Origin: an uncultured Pirellulaceae bacterium
Lineage (GTDB): Bacteria; Planctomycetota; Planctomycetia; Pirellulales; Pirellulaceae
DNA: 32,520 nt
Direction: 5' to 3'
NCBI GenBank assembly: GCA_905480235.1
Contig: CAJQPP010000121.1
Location: 1 to 32,520 of the forward strand
This document shows positions 1 through 8,951 of this stretch, piece by piece (positions within the stretch are counted from its first letter, which is position 1; each line of letters starts with the position of its first letter). Both the position numbers and the translations under genes were made by a program. The notes below the pieces were generated by a model. It searched no databases and was not told the origin of the DNA. It saw only the letters and a list, made by a program, of their open reading frames with translations.

Positions 1-494
1 GGTGATGTTGGTGCCGACCAATATTTAGCACGTCTTGCTGTTGGCCATGCTTTTATGGCATTCTAGTACCATAGAAACGGATCAGTAACGCTAGTGCTTT
101 CTTGGGTTTTTGGAGGTCTCGCAGGACTGAGGCACGGGAGATTGCGGGTCGCGCGAAAGGACGACAGTGATCGGCGGGTACAACGGAACGGTTGACGATT
201 CGCCTAAACAGAGGCCTGCTCGTATCCGGGGGATGTTTGATGGCGATTATCATATTTGGGTACCGGACGACTTGGAAAAATAAGAGACCTCTAGAGACCA
301 CATACCCATCCGAGTTCCCAAAAATTTGATATGAAGCGCATCCTTTTCAGAACCGAAAAAAGTTTCGAGGCAGCTCGTTTGCCACCGGATGGCGAAATTT
401 TGCTTTCCTGTTTGGGGGGCTAAGTGGTTCGATCGTAATAAAGTATAAAAGAAGGATATGTGAGGAAAAATCAATTAACGTCGGGGTAGCATCG
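1..494. other. Gene-free left edge
   Basis: No supportable gene. A 21-codon open frame runs from the window edge to a TAG at 64-66 and could be the end of a gene lying to the left, but it is too short to judge. The open frames on the minus strand resemble no protein family and have no ribosome-binding site. Confidence 0.5.
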
Positions 495-1076
495 ATGAGC
501 TTAAGCAGTTCGCGTTTTCAGTGTTTTTTCGTGGTTGCAGTAATCTGCGCAATCACTTGTTTAGCAGGCTGTCAAAAAAATGATGGCGTCTTTGGCGTTA
601 CGTCCAGAAGCTTTAATTGGTCAGACAAACTAACCGAATCTGACCGAATTCCTGGAGTTGATGAAGGAGCCATCTCTTTTGTCAAATTGCAATCTGGACC
701 AACAGAAGGCCTTTCATTTGTCATTTGGTCAGACTTGTCCAGCAATACTAAGGTTGATGGTAACTCAGCCACCGATGGGGCATCTTATGAAGGCTACCAA
801 GCAGGCAAAGATGGAATGCGGATTAATTTTTCGGCAAAAACAACTGATGGAGTCACTGGGTCGTTAAACATCGGGGAGATTGAATATCAACTGACGGATG
901 GAGCGGTATTTTTGATATCGACGACGCAGGAACCTCCCGTGATCGAGCGAATTAAATTAGATCTCAGCAAGTTTCCCAAAACGCAGGAGGAAATAACTGA
1001 ATACGCCAAAACGAATCAGGAGATTGAGAAGTTTTTCGCGAGTCTGAACGTCAAAAAGGCAACCGACCAAAAATAG
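495..1076 (+). CDS. Predicted lipoprotein of unknown function
   Basis: A 193-residue protein that I do not recognise. The N-terminus is a lipoprotein signal: a hydrophobic stretch at residues 10-22 followed by the lipobox LAGC, with Cys26 as the expected lipidated residue. The mature part is soluble, acidic to neutral and rich in Ser, Thr and Asp; it looks like a beta-rich domain ending in a charged helix (about residues 155-190). It should be anchored in a membrane facing the periplasm. The ATG at 495 is chosen because the signal peptide begins directly there; a weak GGGG lies about 8 bases upstream. A hairpin resembling a terminator follows the stop, so the gene appears to be its own unit. 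Confidence 0.75.
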   Translation: MSLSSSRFQCFFVVAVICAITCLAGCQKNDGVFGVTSRSFNWSDKLTESDRIPGVDEGAISFVKLQSGPTEGLSFVIWSDLSSNTKVDGNSATDGASYEGYQAGKDGMRINFSAKTTDGVTGSLNIGEIEYQLTDGAVFLISTTQEPPVIERIKLDLSKFPKTQEEITEYAKTNQEIEKFFASLNVKKATDQK

Positions 1077-1093
1077 TCCGATCAAGATTGAAT

Positions 1094-1123
1094 GGAGGAG
1101 CCGGTGGGTAAATTCGGCCCTCC
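1094..1123 (+). terminator. Probable terminator hairpin after the lipoprotein gene
   Basis: GGAGG (1094-1098) plus GCC (1100-1102) pair with GGC (1116-1118) plus CCTCC (1119-1123), with one bulged A at 1099 and a 13-base loop. A T-rich stretch (CTTTGGTTT) follows. The hairpin starts 18 bases after the lipoprotein stop codon. The T tract is interrupted, so intrinsic termination is likely rather than certain. Confidence 0.5.
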
Positions 1124-1605
1124 CTTTGGTTTACCTTTGCCCAAAAAGTAAAGTCGCCGACAGGCCACACTAGAGTCACAACTGCTCGCCTTTTGCGGGG
1201 GCAGTTTTTAGCGGCAAGGTATCGTGGAAGTGAATTTTTCATGAACCATTAATGGTCTTTTCCAATCCAGCGAAATCTTTAGGCCAAGAAAAACGCATTT
1301 AGGCCTGCCTGTCTACGAAGGCTGACCGCATCTTCAAACCGAAGCAACCGTAGAGACGCTGTGATGAAAATTGGAGGAATTCCAATGCCCACTGGAGTTA
1401 AAATTTTCGTTTGAATTAATGTTCCCTGCAAACGGGTTGCAGTTTCGCCGCAACAGGTCGGCCTTTTGGTCATCAGTCGATCCCTATTGGCATCACTTGG
1501 TGCTAGAGCGTCGTCAGGAATTATACGTCGTTGTGGATTAAGTTTAGTGCGCTAACGTAATTACCTTGAAAAACCCCTAATGGAAATTTAATAAACGGAG
1601 TCAAG
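1124..1605. other. Intergenic region before the DJ-1 family gene
   Basis: About 480 bases with no recognisable gene or RNA. The last 15 bases hold the CGGAG ribosome-binding site of the next gene. Confidence 0.5.
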
Positions 1606-2280
1606 ATGAAGGTTTTAATGGTTCTCACTTCGCATGATCAACTTGGAGATACAGGGTTGAAAACGGGTTTTTGGTTAGAGGAGTTTGCAGCGCCTTATTT
1701 CATTCTTCTGGATTCAGGAGTGGATATTATTTTGGCATCTCCCCAAGGAGGGCAACCGCCGCTCGATCCGAAAAGTGACGAGCCTGATTTTCAGACGGAA
1801 GCGACAGCGCGATTTAAGAGTGACCCAGAAGCACAGGATCGATTGGCTAATACCTTTAAACTTTCCGAGGTGGTTGCCGCGGATTTCGACGGCGTAATGT
1901 ATCCGGGCGGGCATGGTCCTCTGTGGGATCTGACGCAAGATTCCTATTCCATTGCGATGATTGAATCGCTGTTGGCTGGAGAAAAACCTGTGGCAACCGT
2001 TTGCCACGCATCTGCGGTGCTGCTGAACGCAAAGTTGCCGAACGGAGATTTTATTGTTAAAGGTAAAAAGGTGACGGGTTTCAGTAATTCAGAGGAGGCC
2101 GCCGTACAGTTAACGGATGTTGTACCGTTGTTGGTGGAAGACGAACTCATTGCTAGGGGTGGGGAGTATTCAAAAGCCGACGACTGGCATTCCCACGTCA
2201 TTAGAGATGGGAATTTGATAACAGGTCAGAATCCGGCTTCATCTGCAGCGGTTGCAAAAACTTTGTTGTCGATCTTGTAG
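1606..2280 (+). CDS. DJ-1/PfpI family protein (type 1 glutamine amidotransferase-like)
   Basis: A 224-residue cytosolic protein of the DJ-1/PfpI superfamily, close to the Hsp31-like branch whose members act as glyoxalase III, deglycase or chaperone. The nucleophile elbow is visible as TVCHASAVL with Cys133 followed by His134. The conserved acidic residue lies in GFWLEE (Glu25-Glu26), and the PGGHG loop is at 100-104. The sequence also has the N-terminal GLKTGFW stretch and the C-terminal LITGQNPASS stretch typical of these proteins. Length is normal. The ATG has a good ribosome-binding site (CGGAG, about 7 bases upstream). The flanking genes give no hint of substrate. Family assignment is firm; the exact activity (methylglyoxal detoxification is the usual guess) is inference. 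Confidence 0.9.
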   Translation: MKVLMVLTSHDQLGDTGLKTGFWLEEFAAPYFILLDSGVDIILASPQGGQPPLDPKSDEPDFQTEATARFKSDPEAQDRLANTFKLSEVVAADFDGVMYPGGHGPLWDLTQDSYSIAMIESLLAGEKPVATVCHASAVLLNAKLPNGDFIVKGKKVTGFSNSEEAAVQLTDVVPLLVEDELIARGGEYSKADDWHSHVIRDGNLITGQNPASSAAVAKTLLSIL

Positions 2281-3049
2281 TGCGATCGGTCTCGCGATGA
2301 TTTGGTTGTGCTGCGTGGCTTCCGTTTTGGCTTTTGGGACAAAACCATATTTCGGGAAACCGGGCGACTCGTAGTTAAGACGCAAGGCGGAAAATTCGTA
2401 TTGCGGCAGGGTGGGGAAGTAGTTGAAAGGTGGTCTTCGCTCTAGTTCCTAACGTCCTTCAACCGATTCATTCGCGAAGGCCCGAAAGATTGGGCCGACG
2501 AAAATGGGCCTGCGCTAGACCCGTTAGCGACGTCAGCAGGGGTGCGTTTGCCACGGATTCGACTTTCTTCTGGTGGGTCCGGTTTTCTAATGGCAATCAT
2601 GGTTCCCTGATAAAAACTATCCATGGGTTTTACAGCATGCAGGAAACAAACGGCATTTCGCTGTCCCGTTGAAATTTCGACGCTCTGCGAGATTGACCGC
2701 GGAGGAAATAAAAAATGCTCAAAGGGCCTGTGTTTGCAGATAATGGCGACCAATAACACCGAACAGAACATTGTCGAAATGAGTGCCTTAATGGGGCGAC
2801 GCACTGCCGTGTTAATTGTGGACCCATTCGTTTTTATTTATGCGAAATAGTCTCGCGCGATTAATTTCCGGTGTTGACTGCATCATTCGGGGAGCGACGA
2901 GGGTAGGTTGAAACGTTATGATTGCCTGCATAAATATTTTCGCGTTCGTTTTGGTCTAGCTTTCAACGGTACGAACGTGGAAAGGAAAAGGCCTCACCTC
3001 GACCATGCGTTCGAGATTAACCCACCAATTAAAGATGGAGTATCACGGA
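2281..3049. other. Long intergenic region
   Basis: About 770 bases between two + strand genes. Open frames on both strands exist but none resembles a known protein or has a convincing start. I see no tRNA-like or repeat structure. Confidence 0.45.
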
Positions 3050-3424
3050 ATGAGTGACGAGCAGGCGATTAAATTAGTTATCCAAACCTATTTCGACAGC
3101 ATGTACGAATCGTGTGCCGAGAAAGCTCGGGCGGCGTTTCATCCCAATGCAAAAATTGTGGGATACCTGCAAGATGATTTACATGTCATGGAATTAGCTG
3201 AGTTTGCGGATTTTGTGGCAGGTCAACAACCATCTGCGAAAGACAAAAACGAGTCAGTCAGGCTGGATATCCTGTCCATTGATGTCGCAGGTCAAACGGC
3301 GGTTGCGAAAGTCAGAGATGATTATCTTGGCATGACTTTTTTAGATAACTTGTCATTATTGAAAGAGGGTGACTCCTGGAGCATCTACAACAAGATGTTT
3401 CACGTAGAAGGCGCGTCCGGCTAG
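3050..3424 (+). CDS. NTF2-like protein, putative lumazine-binding family
   Basis: A 124-residue protein of the NTF2-like fold, best matching the putative lumazine-binding family: an N-terminal helix pair (YFDSMYESCAEKARAAFHP), then a strand around KIVGYL, the EFADFVAGQQPSAKDK segment, and C-terminal strands including AVAKVRDDYLGMTFLDNLSLL and WSIYNKMFHVE. Many family members are single-domain cytosolic proteins with no proven activity. I chose the ATG at 3050 because GGAG (3037-3040) sits 9 bases before it; in-frame ATGs at 3005 and 3035 would add 15 or 5 residues but lack such a site. Pocket ligand unknown. Confidence 0.85.
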   Translation: MSDEQAIKLVIQTYFDSMYESCAEKARAAFHPNAKIVGYLQDDLHVMELAEFADFVAGQQPSAKDKNESVRLDILSIDVAGQTAVAKVRDDYLGMTFLDNLSLLKEGDSWSIYNKMFHVEGASG

Positions 3425-3604
3425 GATATACGGATAGCCTGTGGATCGCCTTGGATTATTTGAATGATGGCGGTCTTTGAGTTTCCTCTTGGTGCGGACC
3501 ACGGGTGGAGAATTTGAGTGTTTCTACGGGCAAAGTACGATCGATCTGACCCATCGCGGTTCGCGGAAAGAAAGCAAGTAATCGACGTTGAGTAACCACG
3601 TACA

Positions 3605-4462
3605 ATGAAAACGCTTTACGTTATTTGGCTTTTCTGTTTCGGGGCGATACCTGCGCTCATATCGAATATACAGGCCGAAACTGCGGAGGTAGATTTGGTT
3701 ACTCCCAAGATGGTTTCCGCTGCTCCCGCGGCAGGTCGTCGGGTGCGACAAATTGCGCCGGAGTACCAAGGCACGCAGGTATACCATTCCCTGTATCTGC
3801 CCCAGGATTGGGTGGCAGGCGGTAATTATCCCGTCCTCGTTGAATATACCGGAAACAAGTTTTCGGCTTCCGGCTCCACAGGAAAAGTGCGGGACGCGAA
3901 TCTGGGGTTTGGACTCACCGGCGGAAAAGGATTTATTTGGGTGGTAATGCCCTGCATTGAAGAGGGCGGAGAAGAAAATGCCTTGCATTGGTGGGGCGAT
4001 CGAGAAGCGACAGTCGACTACTGTAAAACCAACTTGCCGAGAATTTGTGAACAGTTTGGCGGAGATGTAGACAGCGTGTTTATCTGTGGGTTTTCCCGCG
4101 GGGCCATCGCAGCAAGTTATATCGGATTAGCGGACGACGAGATCTCGAAATTCTGGAAGGGGTTGGTCACGCACGATCATTTTGATGGCGAGCGGTCATG
4201 GAACTATCCTGAAAGTGATCAAGAATCTGCGTTGACCCGATTGTCGCGGCTAAAAGGTCGCCCTGTCTTAGCCTGTGGCGTAGGCTCTGAATTCCTAACG
4301 AGCTTTCCGAAGTTAGCAAAACTCTCAATTATTAATCCTCCAGTGGAAGATATTTTTAAAATTCCGGATGGCAAGATTATTCATCCCCACACCGATTTGT
4401 GGATGCATCGCGAAAGTCAATACCGTGATAAGGCTCGTAAATGGTTGCGTCGCCATAGGTAG
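3605..4462 (+). CDS. Secreted alpha/beta-hydrolase-like protein
   Basis: A 285-residue exported protein. Residues 1-24 form a signal peptide ending near NIQA. The mature protein has alpha/beta-hydrolase features: a strand with PVLVEYTGN (77-84), then a nucleophile elbow CGFSRGAIAA with Ser164, and a late histidine in IIHPHTD (His260 or His262) suited to be the catalytic base. The acid residue is not obvious. The layout resembles secreted esterase or PHB-depolymerase-like proteins, but the sequence is not close enough to name a substrate. No clear ribosome-binding site precedes the ATG. Downstream is a 410-base gap, so it is probably monocistronic. Likely a periplasmic or extracellular serine hydrolase. 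Confidence 0.8.
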   Translation: MKTLYVIWLFCFGAIPALISNIQAETAEVDLVTPKMVSAAPAAGRRVRQIAPEYQGTQVYHSLYLPQDWVAGGNYPVLVEYTGNKFSASGSTGKVRDANLGFGLTGGKGFIWVVMPCIEEGGEENALHWWGDREATVDYCKTNLPRICEQFGGDVDSVFICGFSRGAIAASYIGLADDEISKFWKGLVTHDHFDGERSWNYPESDQESALTRLSRLKGRPVLACGVGSEFLTSFPKLAKLSIINPPVEDIFKIPDGKIIHPHTDLWMHRESQYRDKARKWLRRHR

Positions 4463-4872
4463 GTGGCTTGTGGAAAAGTACCTTCGGAAAAAGGGGAATA
4501 ATTGCTCTTTTTTTTCAGGGGTTGCCGGACCAAATACCCATCCGTGGCGGCGGAACCTCCCTGCGATTTAGCCATTGTTGGGTTAATGGATTTTTGGTGT
4601 AACTGAATGATGAATGGCTTTTTGTCGCCTGAAAGTAGATTAGGAGCGAGGTACAGGGTTCACGCCTCATGTTGAATCAAAAAACCAATAGAAAAGGTAT
4701 CCGTGTTTAACGATTTTTGGGTAAGTTTTGGCAATAAATTGCCGGCGCTAACGAAATACACTAAAACTGAATTTGGATGAATGGCGAATACATTACCTGG
4801 ATTCAGCAATAACCGAAAATACGAAATACGTTTTGAGAGTTTGACTCAAAAACAATATTTAGGATTATTAAC
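4463..4872. other. Intergenic region with a palindrome near its right end
   Basis: About 410 bases without a gene. A run of eight or more T follows the hydrolase gene near 4506, but the only upstream stem is four base pairs and lies too far away, so I do not call a terminator. The right end holds the inverted repeat annotated separately. Confidence 0.45.
4831..4851. promoter_or_regulatory. Perfect 7-bp inverted repeat upstream of small exported protein
   Basis: TTTTGAG at 4831-4837 and CTCAAAA at 4845-4851 are exact inverted copies separated by seven bases. The element ends 21 bases before the ATG at 4873, just upstream of the AGGA ribosome-binding site (4861-4864). It could be an operator or a small hairpin in the 5' leader. 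Confidence 0.4.
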
Positions 4873-5277
4873 ATGCGTACTCCACTGCTCTTGGCAACCG
4901 TTTTGGCGTTGTTGACCATTTCCGTCGCTGTTTCTGCGCAGGAAACCAAGCTTAATCCGTTCGAGAAATTGGATACTGCGATTCCTAAAGGAATTGAGTT
5001 GCTTGAGAAGAAGCAATTCGTAGAGTTTCTGAGTAATTTCATCACGCCAGACGAACTTGCGGAAGTCAAGAAAACAATGACACTAAAGCAATTAGCCGAG
5101 GGTTTTGGTAAGCATAAAGGTGAACGCATGCTCAAAATTTTTAAAGAGATTAAGGGCACTAAACCAGTTCTAAGTAAAGACGGGGCAACCGCTTCTTACA
5201 AGCTTAAGGCAGCGGTTGATAACAAGAGTGAAATTACTTTTATTAAAATCAATAAGGTATGGCACGTGAAAAATTAA
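4873..5277 (+). CDS. Small exported protein of unknown function
   Basis: A 134-residue protein. Residues 1-22 are a clear signal peptide with an A-x-A-like cleavage site before QETKLNPF. The mature 112 residues are Lys-rich and mainly helical (about 30-95), then finish with two strands (ATASYKLKAA and EITFIKINKVWHVKN). The ending recalls NTF2-like or DUF4878-like proteins, where a strand pair ends in W-x-V, but this is only a shape resemblance. AGGA at 4861-4864 supports the start. A palindrome sits directly upstream. I would place it in the periplasm; function unknown. Confidence 0.75.
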   Translation: MRTPLLLATVLALLTISVAVSAQETKLNPFEKLDTAIPKGIELLEKKQFVEFLSNFITPDELAEVKKTMTLKQLAEGFGKHKGERMLKIFKEIKGTKPVLSKDGATASYKLKAAVDNKSEITFIKINKVWHVKN

Positions 5278-5672
5278 CGAACGTTTCGCGTTGATGGCGG
5301 AACGTGTGGCACACCGTGATCTTCGTAAAACGCAACAGCTTGAGAATCTGCAAACGCGAACGCTCAGTTGGGTAGACGAGCGGACTGTGCAGGCCAATGA
5401 TAGAAACGCTTGCTGACAGAATGCGCTGCAATGGTAAGGGTGACTCGCAAATACCTCTTGGGACCACAGTCGTGTGAAGAGGAGGCGTTAATCCCAAGAC
5501 CGACGATTTTGCTGCGGTATGTTGCTAACCCGCAATATTAGAAACCATCGAATTAAATTTTGTTCGATCTGTCGGTATCAAGGCCTCGTTTTCGTTGATT
5601 GCCGAACGGCAAACACTTAGAGCAGAATTTGATGCTTCGGCGTTAGAAACCGATAATTCAGTTCCGCAGAAA
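5278..5672. other. Intergenic region
   Basis: Nearly 400 bases. A 40-codon ATG frame at 5294-5416 has a charged, helix-like translation but no ribosome-binding site, so I do not call it. The right part (from TTG at 5595) is open in the frame of the next gene and could belong to it. Confidence 0.4.
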
Positions 5673-6250
5673 ATGGTTAAACCAAGAAAATATTGGTTGT
5701 TTCGCATGTCTTCAAAAGTGTTCCGGATTTCAATGACGGTTGTCGTCATTGTGATTGTTGGATTTTTTATTTGGCAGTTGAAGGCAAAGAATCGGTTCGA
5801 TAGGTTGCGAGCTCAGGTGTCTCAAGTAACTCTGTCAAAAGTTTCCATGGATGAAGCGGGTGAAACGCTTTTGGCCACGGTGAAGGGTGCCTGGAAACTA
5901 CAAACGCAGGAAGTGCCTGATTCCGTTTTTTCGGAAATTGCTTCAATGACGGGTTTGCCAGAATCGGTTGCAGGTGTCGCGGAATTTTTTACGCACGAAA
6001 TACCCGAATTTTTTTTTCGTTTTCACAAAATGCCGATGAAGCTGTCATGGCTCTCGCTATGGCAGTTGCGTTACCGACTTCGGTGGATGGCAAACTTTAT
6101 AAATCGGAGAATGTATGCTTCGTTAAAATAGGCGAATCCTGTGTCGAGGTGTTTGAAAATACCAAGAAAGGGTTGCGGCGAAGTCTTTATTACCAAAGTG
6201 AGAACGAAACTTCAAAGGGTGAAAATGGAGGGGGCGGCTCACAGCGATAA
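5673..6250 (+). pseudogene. Membrane-anchored protein interrupted by a -1 frameshift at a T9 run
   Basis: Two overlapping frames read as one protein if one base is re-read at nine consecutive T (6009-6017). The first frame gives a basic cytosolic N-terminus, one transmembrane helix (ISMTVVVIVIVGFFIWQL) and a soluble domain up to EIPEFFF. The second continues as SFSQNADEAVMALAMAVALP and ends at 6250. Joined, they make about 192 residues from the ATG at 5673. Without the shift the first frame ends at 6131 in an unrelated, Arg/Trp-rich tail. An in-frame TTG at 5595 would add 26 residues, but neither start has a good ribosome-binding site. The interruption may be an assembly error, a real mutation, or slippage on the T run. 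I do not recognise the family. Confidence 0.6.
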
Positions 6251-6438
6251 GTGTTTTTTGGCTACAGTGTGACCCGGTTTGGTTTGGTTTGAATTCGTGA
6301 CGTCATTGAAGTTTAGCGGCAGCGGAGTTTGATGAAAGATTGCGGTGTACTGATGTCGTTTTCTGGTAATGATGTTCTAAACTAACAGCAGTCTCCACGA
6401 ACCCCCTCTGAGGGAATTTAGAATGAAGGGTATTAAGC

Positions 6439-6945
6439 ATGCTCGATTATTTTAAGAATCTAACGATCAGCCAATATAAAGCCACGCTGCAGACACTGGA
6501 GAACTGCATCGACGAATGTCCTGAACCTCAATGGTTTGGGAAAATTTCAAGCCATTCGTTTAATGCCTCGGCATTCCATGCTATTTTCTTTGCGGACGTA
6601 TATTTGGGGAAAGACCTTGAGGAGCTGAAAGCTCAAGAATTTCACAAACTAAATGCTGCTGCATTCGGCGACTACGAGGAACTTTCCAGCGAACCCCCGG
6701 AGAACACCTATGACAGGGTTTTCGTGAAAGACTACCTTGATTTTTGTCGCAGCAAGGCAATATTCGTTGTGGCTAATGAGACTGAAGGTAGTCTTATGGA
6801 ACAATCGGGTATCCCTTGGCAAGAGCTCGCACGAGGCGAATTGCACGTTTATAACATTCGTCACATTCAACACCACGCCGCCCAACTAGTTTTGCGTTTG
6901 CGCTTGGACACGGAAGTCGATATTGATTGGGTCAAATCCGGTTGA
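6439..6945 (+). CDS. DinB-like four-helix metal-binding protein
   Basis: A 168-residue cytosolic protein with the layout of the DinB/YfiT superfamily: four-helix bundle and a three-histidine metal site. His47 lies in SAFHAIFFADVYL at the end of the second helix, where DinB proteins carry their first ligand. The pair His142 and His146 lies in NIRHIQHHAAQL, the usual HxxxH of the last helix. Family members include thiol transferases acting with bacillithiol or mycothiol and many uncharacterised proteins; this one cannot be assigned further. The ATG has GAAGGG 8 bases upstream. It stands alone between gaps of about 190 and 670 bases. Confidence 0.8.
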   Translation: MLDYFKNLTISQYKATLQTLENCIDECPEPQWFGKISSHSFNASAFHAIFFADVYLGKDLEELKAQEFHKLNAAAFGDYEELSSEPPENTYDRVFVKDYLDFCRSKAIFVVANETEGSLMEQSGIPWQELARGELHVYNIRHIQHHAAQLVLRLRLDTEVDIDWVKSG

Positions 6946-7612
6946 GAGATTTGTTATTGCCATCCTACGCTTGAGAAAATTTCATAATCCCTAGATCGAC
7001 CCATCCAGAAAAACAACTTGGATGCGGTATCACCCAGGATATGCATTGAAGTGGTATGCCAGATTGAGTGAGAAAGCTTTGCGTTGGTTTTTTCGTCGTA
7101 GGTTGATGACTCGATGTCTTGAACACCTGCCCGTAACTATGGGTAAATAAATTGCCAGTTCCGGTGGGTGGATACCGGGTTAACGCTCTTTCTGAATCCT
7201 CAGCTGTTGCGGTATACGGTGCGCAAAGGCAAGCGATTGTATTTTGAAGCATTGAGCGGGGGATACGTTTTTACAACGAAGAAACTCGATCCAACCTGAA
7301 AATGAAGGCTGCATGCTGTATTTAACCACGGCAAACCGACCAGTAGATTGCCTTTTGTAAATTTTGGGGGCGTACGTGGGAGTGGTTCGCGCTAGGAGTC
7401 TGTTATGATTGAGTTGCACAGCAATAAAAGTTCCTTTGTGAAAACGTCGCGCACGGTTAATTATTTTTTGATTATCAAAATGAGCGTTTGTCAGCCACCG
7501 GTTCTTGCAGAAAACGACGGTGTCCGAAGGTCGCGTATGATCTTGCAACAAAAAATGCTCGCAATTTTGTTTCTCTAGGATCGAATCTAGTCTTGAAGAG
7601 AGGAATCTTTAC
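6946..7612. other. Long intergenic region
   Basis: About 670 bases with no recognised gene. Segments at 6996-7030 and 7286-7321 resemble each other (26 of 36 aligned positions), possibly by chance. The right end carries the GAGAGGA site of the next gene. Confidence 0.4.
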
Positions 7613-8059
7613 ATGATGAAACAACTGTTTCTATGGCTGATGTTTGGTCTGACGATTGGTGTTACCTTTGGTTTCCTCGTAGGTAAAGGGGATCCGCTAG
7701 CCCCATTAATTGTCGGTGGCATGGGCGCAGGTTTAGGTTTCGGTGGTTTTCTTGTATTGATTGCCGCTAGAAAAATCTGGAAAGTTGATGAGACCCGTAT
7801 CAATATTTGCGCCTCGATAGGATCCATGGTTGGCGGGGTCATTGGAGGAGTCCTTGGTGCGGTAAGCAATTTGGGTGAGCTCATAGTCTCTAGACTGCAA
7901 CCTGATCTGATTGGTGAAGATGTTGTTGTCGTGCTGGGTGCTTGTGGAGGTGTGCTGCTGGGAGTATTCATAGGTGCTTGTTTGTTTGCCCTGGTTTTAC
8001 CTAAGTTTTGGCCGCAAACGGGCACCTCTACGGAGTCTGCCGGAACCCATCAGTCGTGA
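7613..8059 (+). CDS. Glycine-rich integral membrane protein
   Basis: A 148-residue protein with four likely transmembrane segments (about residues 5-24, 29-51, 65-84 and 103-128). The segments are packed with Gly in zipper-like spacing (GGMGAGLGFGG and GGVIGGVLGA), suggesting tight helix packing. A short polar tail, rich in Thr and Ser, follows. No family is recognised. GAGAGGA lies about 8 bases upstream of the tandem ATG-ATG start, so either 7613 or 7616 may be used. The reverse strand is also open through most of the gene, but its translation is a Pro/Thr-rich shadow. Function unknown. Confidence 0.75.
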   Translation: MMKQLFLWLMFGLTIGVTFGFLVGKGDPLAPLIVGGMGAGLGFGGFLVLIAARKIWKVDETRINICASIGSMVGGVIGGVLGAVSNLGELIVSRLQPDLIGEDVVVVLGACGGVLLGVFIGACLFALVLPKFWPQTGTSTESAGTHQS

Positions 8060-8192
8060 ATTTAGATGGATGTTAGTGAGGGGAGAGGGTTGGCATGGTT
8101 TTAATACCGTTTTAGCCTGCAATCTAACCTTGGTTTCATTTGTGGAAGTCAACTCATTAAGAATGAGCGCTGCGAATTTAGAGTGACAAACT

Positions 8193-8951
8193 ATGATTGA
8201 TTTGAAAAATGCGAAACGGCATGTTTTGAATGTGGTTTCGGAAGCGCAGGTACACCGGGATCCGTTCGCTCATTTTAGGTTGGAAAATATTTTTCCTGAT
8301 CAGGTGTATCAGACCTTATTGGTCAATCTGCCGGATCCGGAGCATTACCATGACATGCCACACAAAGATTCCTTGAGGCCTGACGGAACAAGCACTCGTT
8401 CCATGTTGGAATTTCACGATGAAGAATTCGCCAAACTAGACGGAGCAACGTCAGAAATTTGGGCAGGTGTGCGTGATATTTTATGCTCACGAGAATTGCA
8501 GGATTTGATATTTGAAAAATTCGAACCGGAAATAAGTGCTCGAGTTTCTTCAGATAGCAAACACCAAAAATTGGAAACGGATGAATCGGGGCGTGTGATC
8601 GCTTTCCCACGACCCGGTTTGTATCGTGACACGTCAGGTTATCGAATTACGCCCCATCCGGATTCGCCGCTAAAAATTGTGACGATGCAATTTTATCTTC
8701 CGATAGATGACTCGCAAAGTGAGCTTGGCACTTCTCTCTATCAAGAAAAGTCGAAAGTGAAACAAGCTTTCACGCCTTGGGCGGGAAAATATGTCCCCGT
8801 TAAGAAATTTCCTTTCCTGCCCAACACTGGTTATGCGTTTGCTGTGAGTCAAGATAGTTGGCACGGTCGCGAAGAAATTACGGCGAGGCAAGGTGACCGC
8901 TACACCATGCTTACGTTTTACCTAAGGGACGATGTCCGGCTTAAGTACTAA
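8193..8951 (+). CDS. 2-oxoglutarate/Fe(II) oxygenase-like protein
   Basis: A 252-residue soluble protein with the signature of the 2OG-Fe(II) dioxygenase superfamily. The metal triad reads His155-x-Asp157 (in RITPHPDSPLK) and the distal His224 (in QDSWHGREE), with Arg236 (GDRYTML) placed to bind the 2-oxoglutarate carboxylate. The strand MQFYLP after HxD and the closing LTFYLRDD strand fit the double-stranded beta-helix core. The N-terminal part (PFAHFRLENIFPDQVYQTL) resembles related proteins in cyanobacteria and marine bacteria, often annotated only as 2OG-Fe(II) oxygenase-like. Substrate unknown. There is no strong ribosome-binding site before the ATG. Confidence 0.8.
   Translation: MIDLKNAKRHVLNVVSEAQVHRDPFAHFRLENIFPDQVYQTLLVNLPDPEHYHDMPHKDSLRPDGTSTRSMLEFHDEEFAKLDGATSEIWAGVRDILCSRELQDLIFEKFEPEISARVSSDSKHQKLETDESGRVIAFPRPGLYRDTSGYRITPHPDSPLKIVTMQFYLPIDDSQSELGTSLYQEKSKVKQAFTPWAGKYVPVKKFPFLPNTGYAFAVSQDSWHGREEITARQGDRYTMLTFYLRDDVRLKY

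Noticed and set aside
1..66. Possible C-terminal fragment of a gene from the left
   Set aside because: Only 21 codons before TAG; no family resemblance can be judged.
2442..2804. 120-codon minus-strand frame in a gap
   Set aside because: No recognisable family or start signal; a hydrophobic start alone is not enough.
4480..4516. T run after the secreted hydrolase as terminator
   Set aside because: Only a four-base-pair stem, separated from the T run by more than ten bases.
5294..5416. 40-codon ATG frame with charged helical translation
   Set aside because: No ribosome-binding site and no known family.
7609..8025. Minus-strand frame rich in Pro and Thr
   Set aside because: Exactly antisense to the Gly-rich membrane gene; composition is the mirror of Gly/Val codons.
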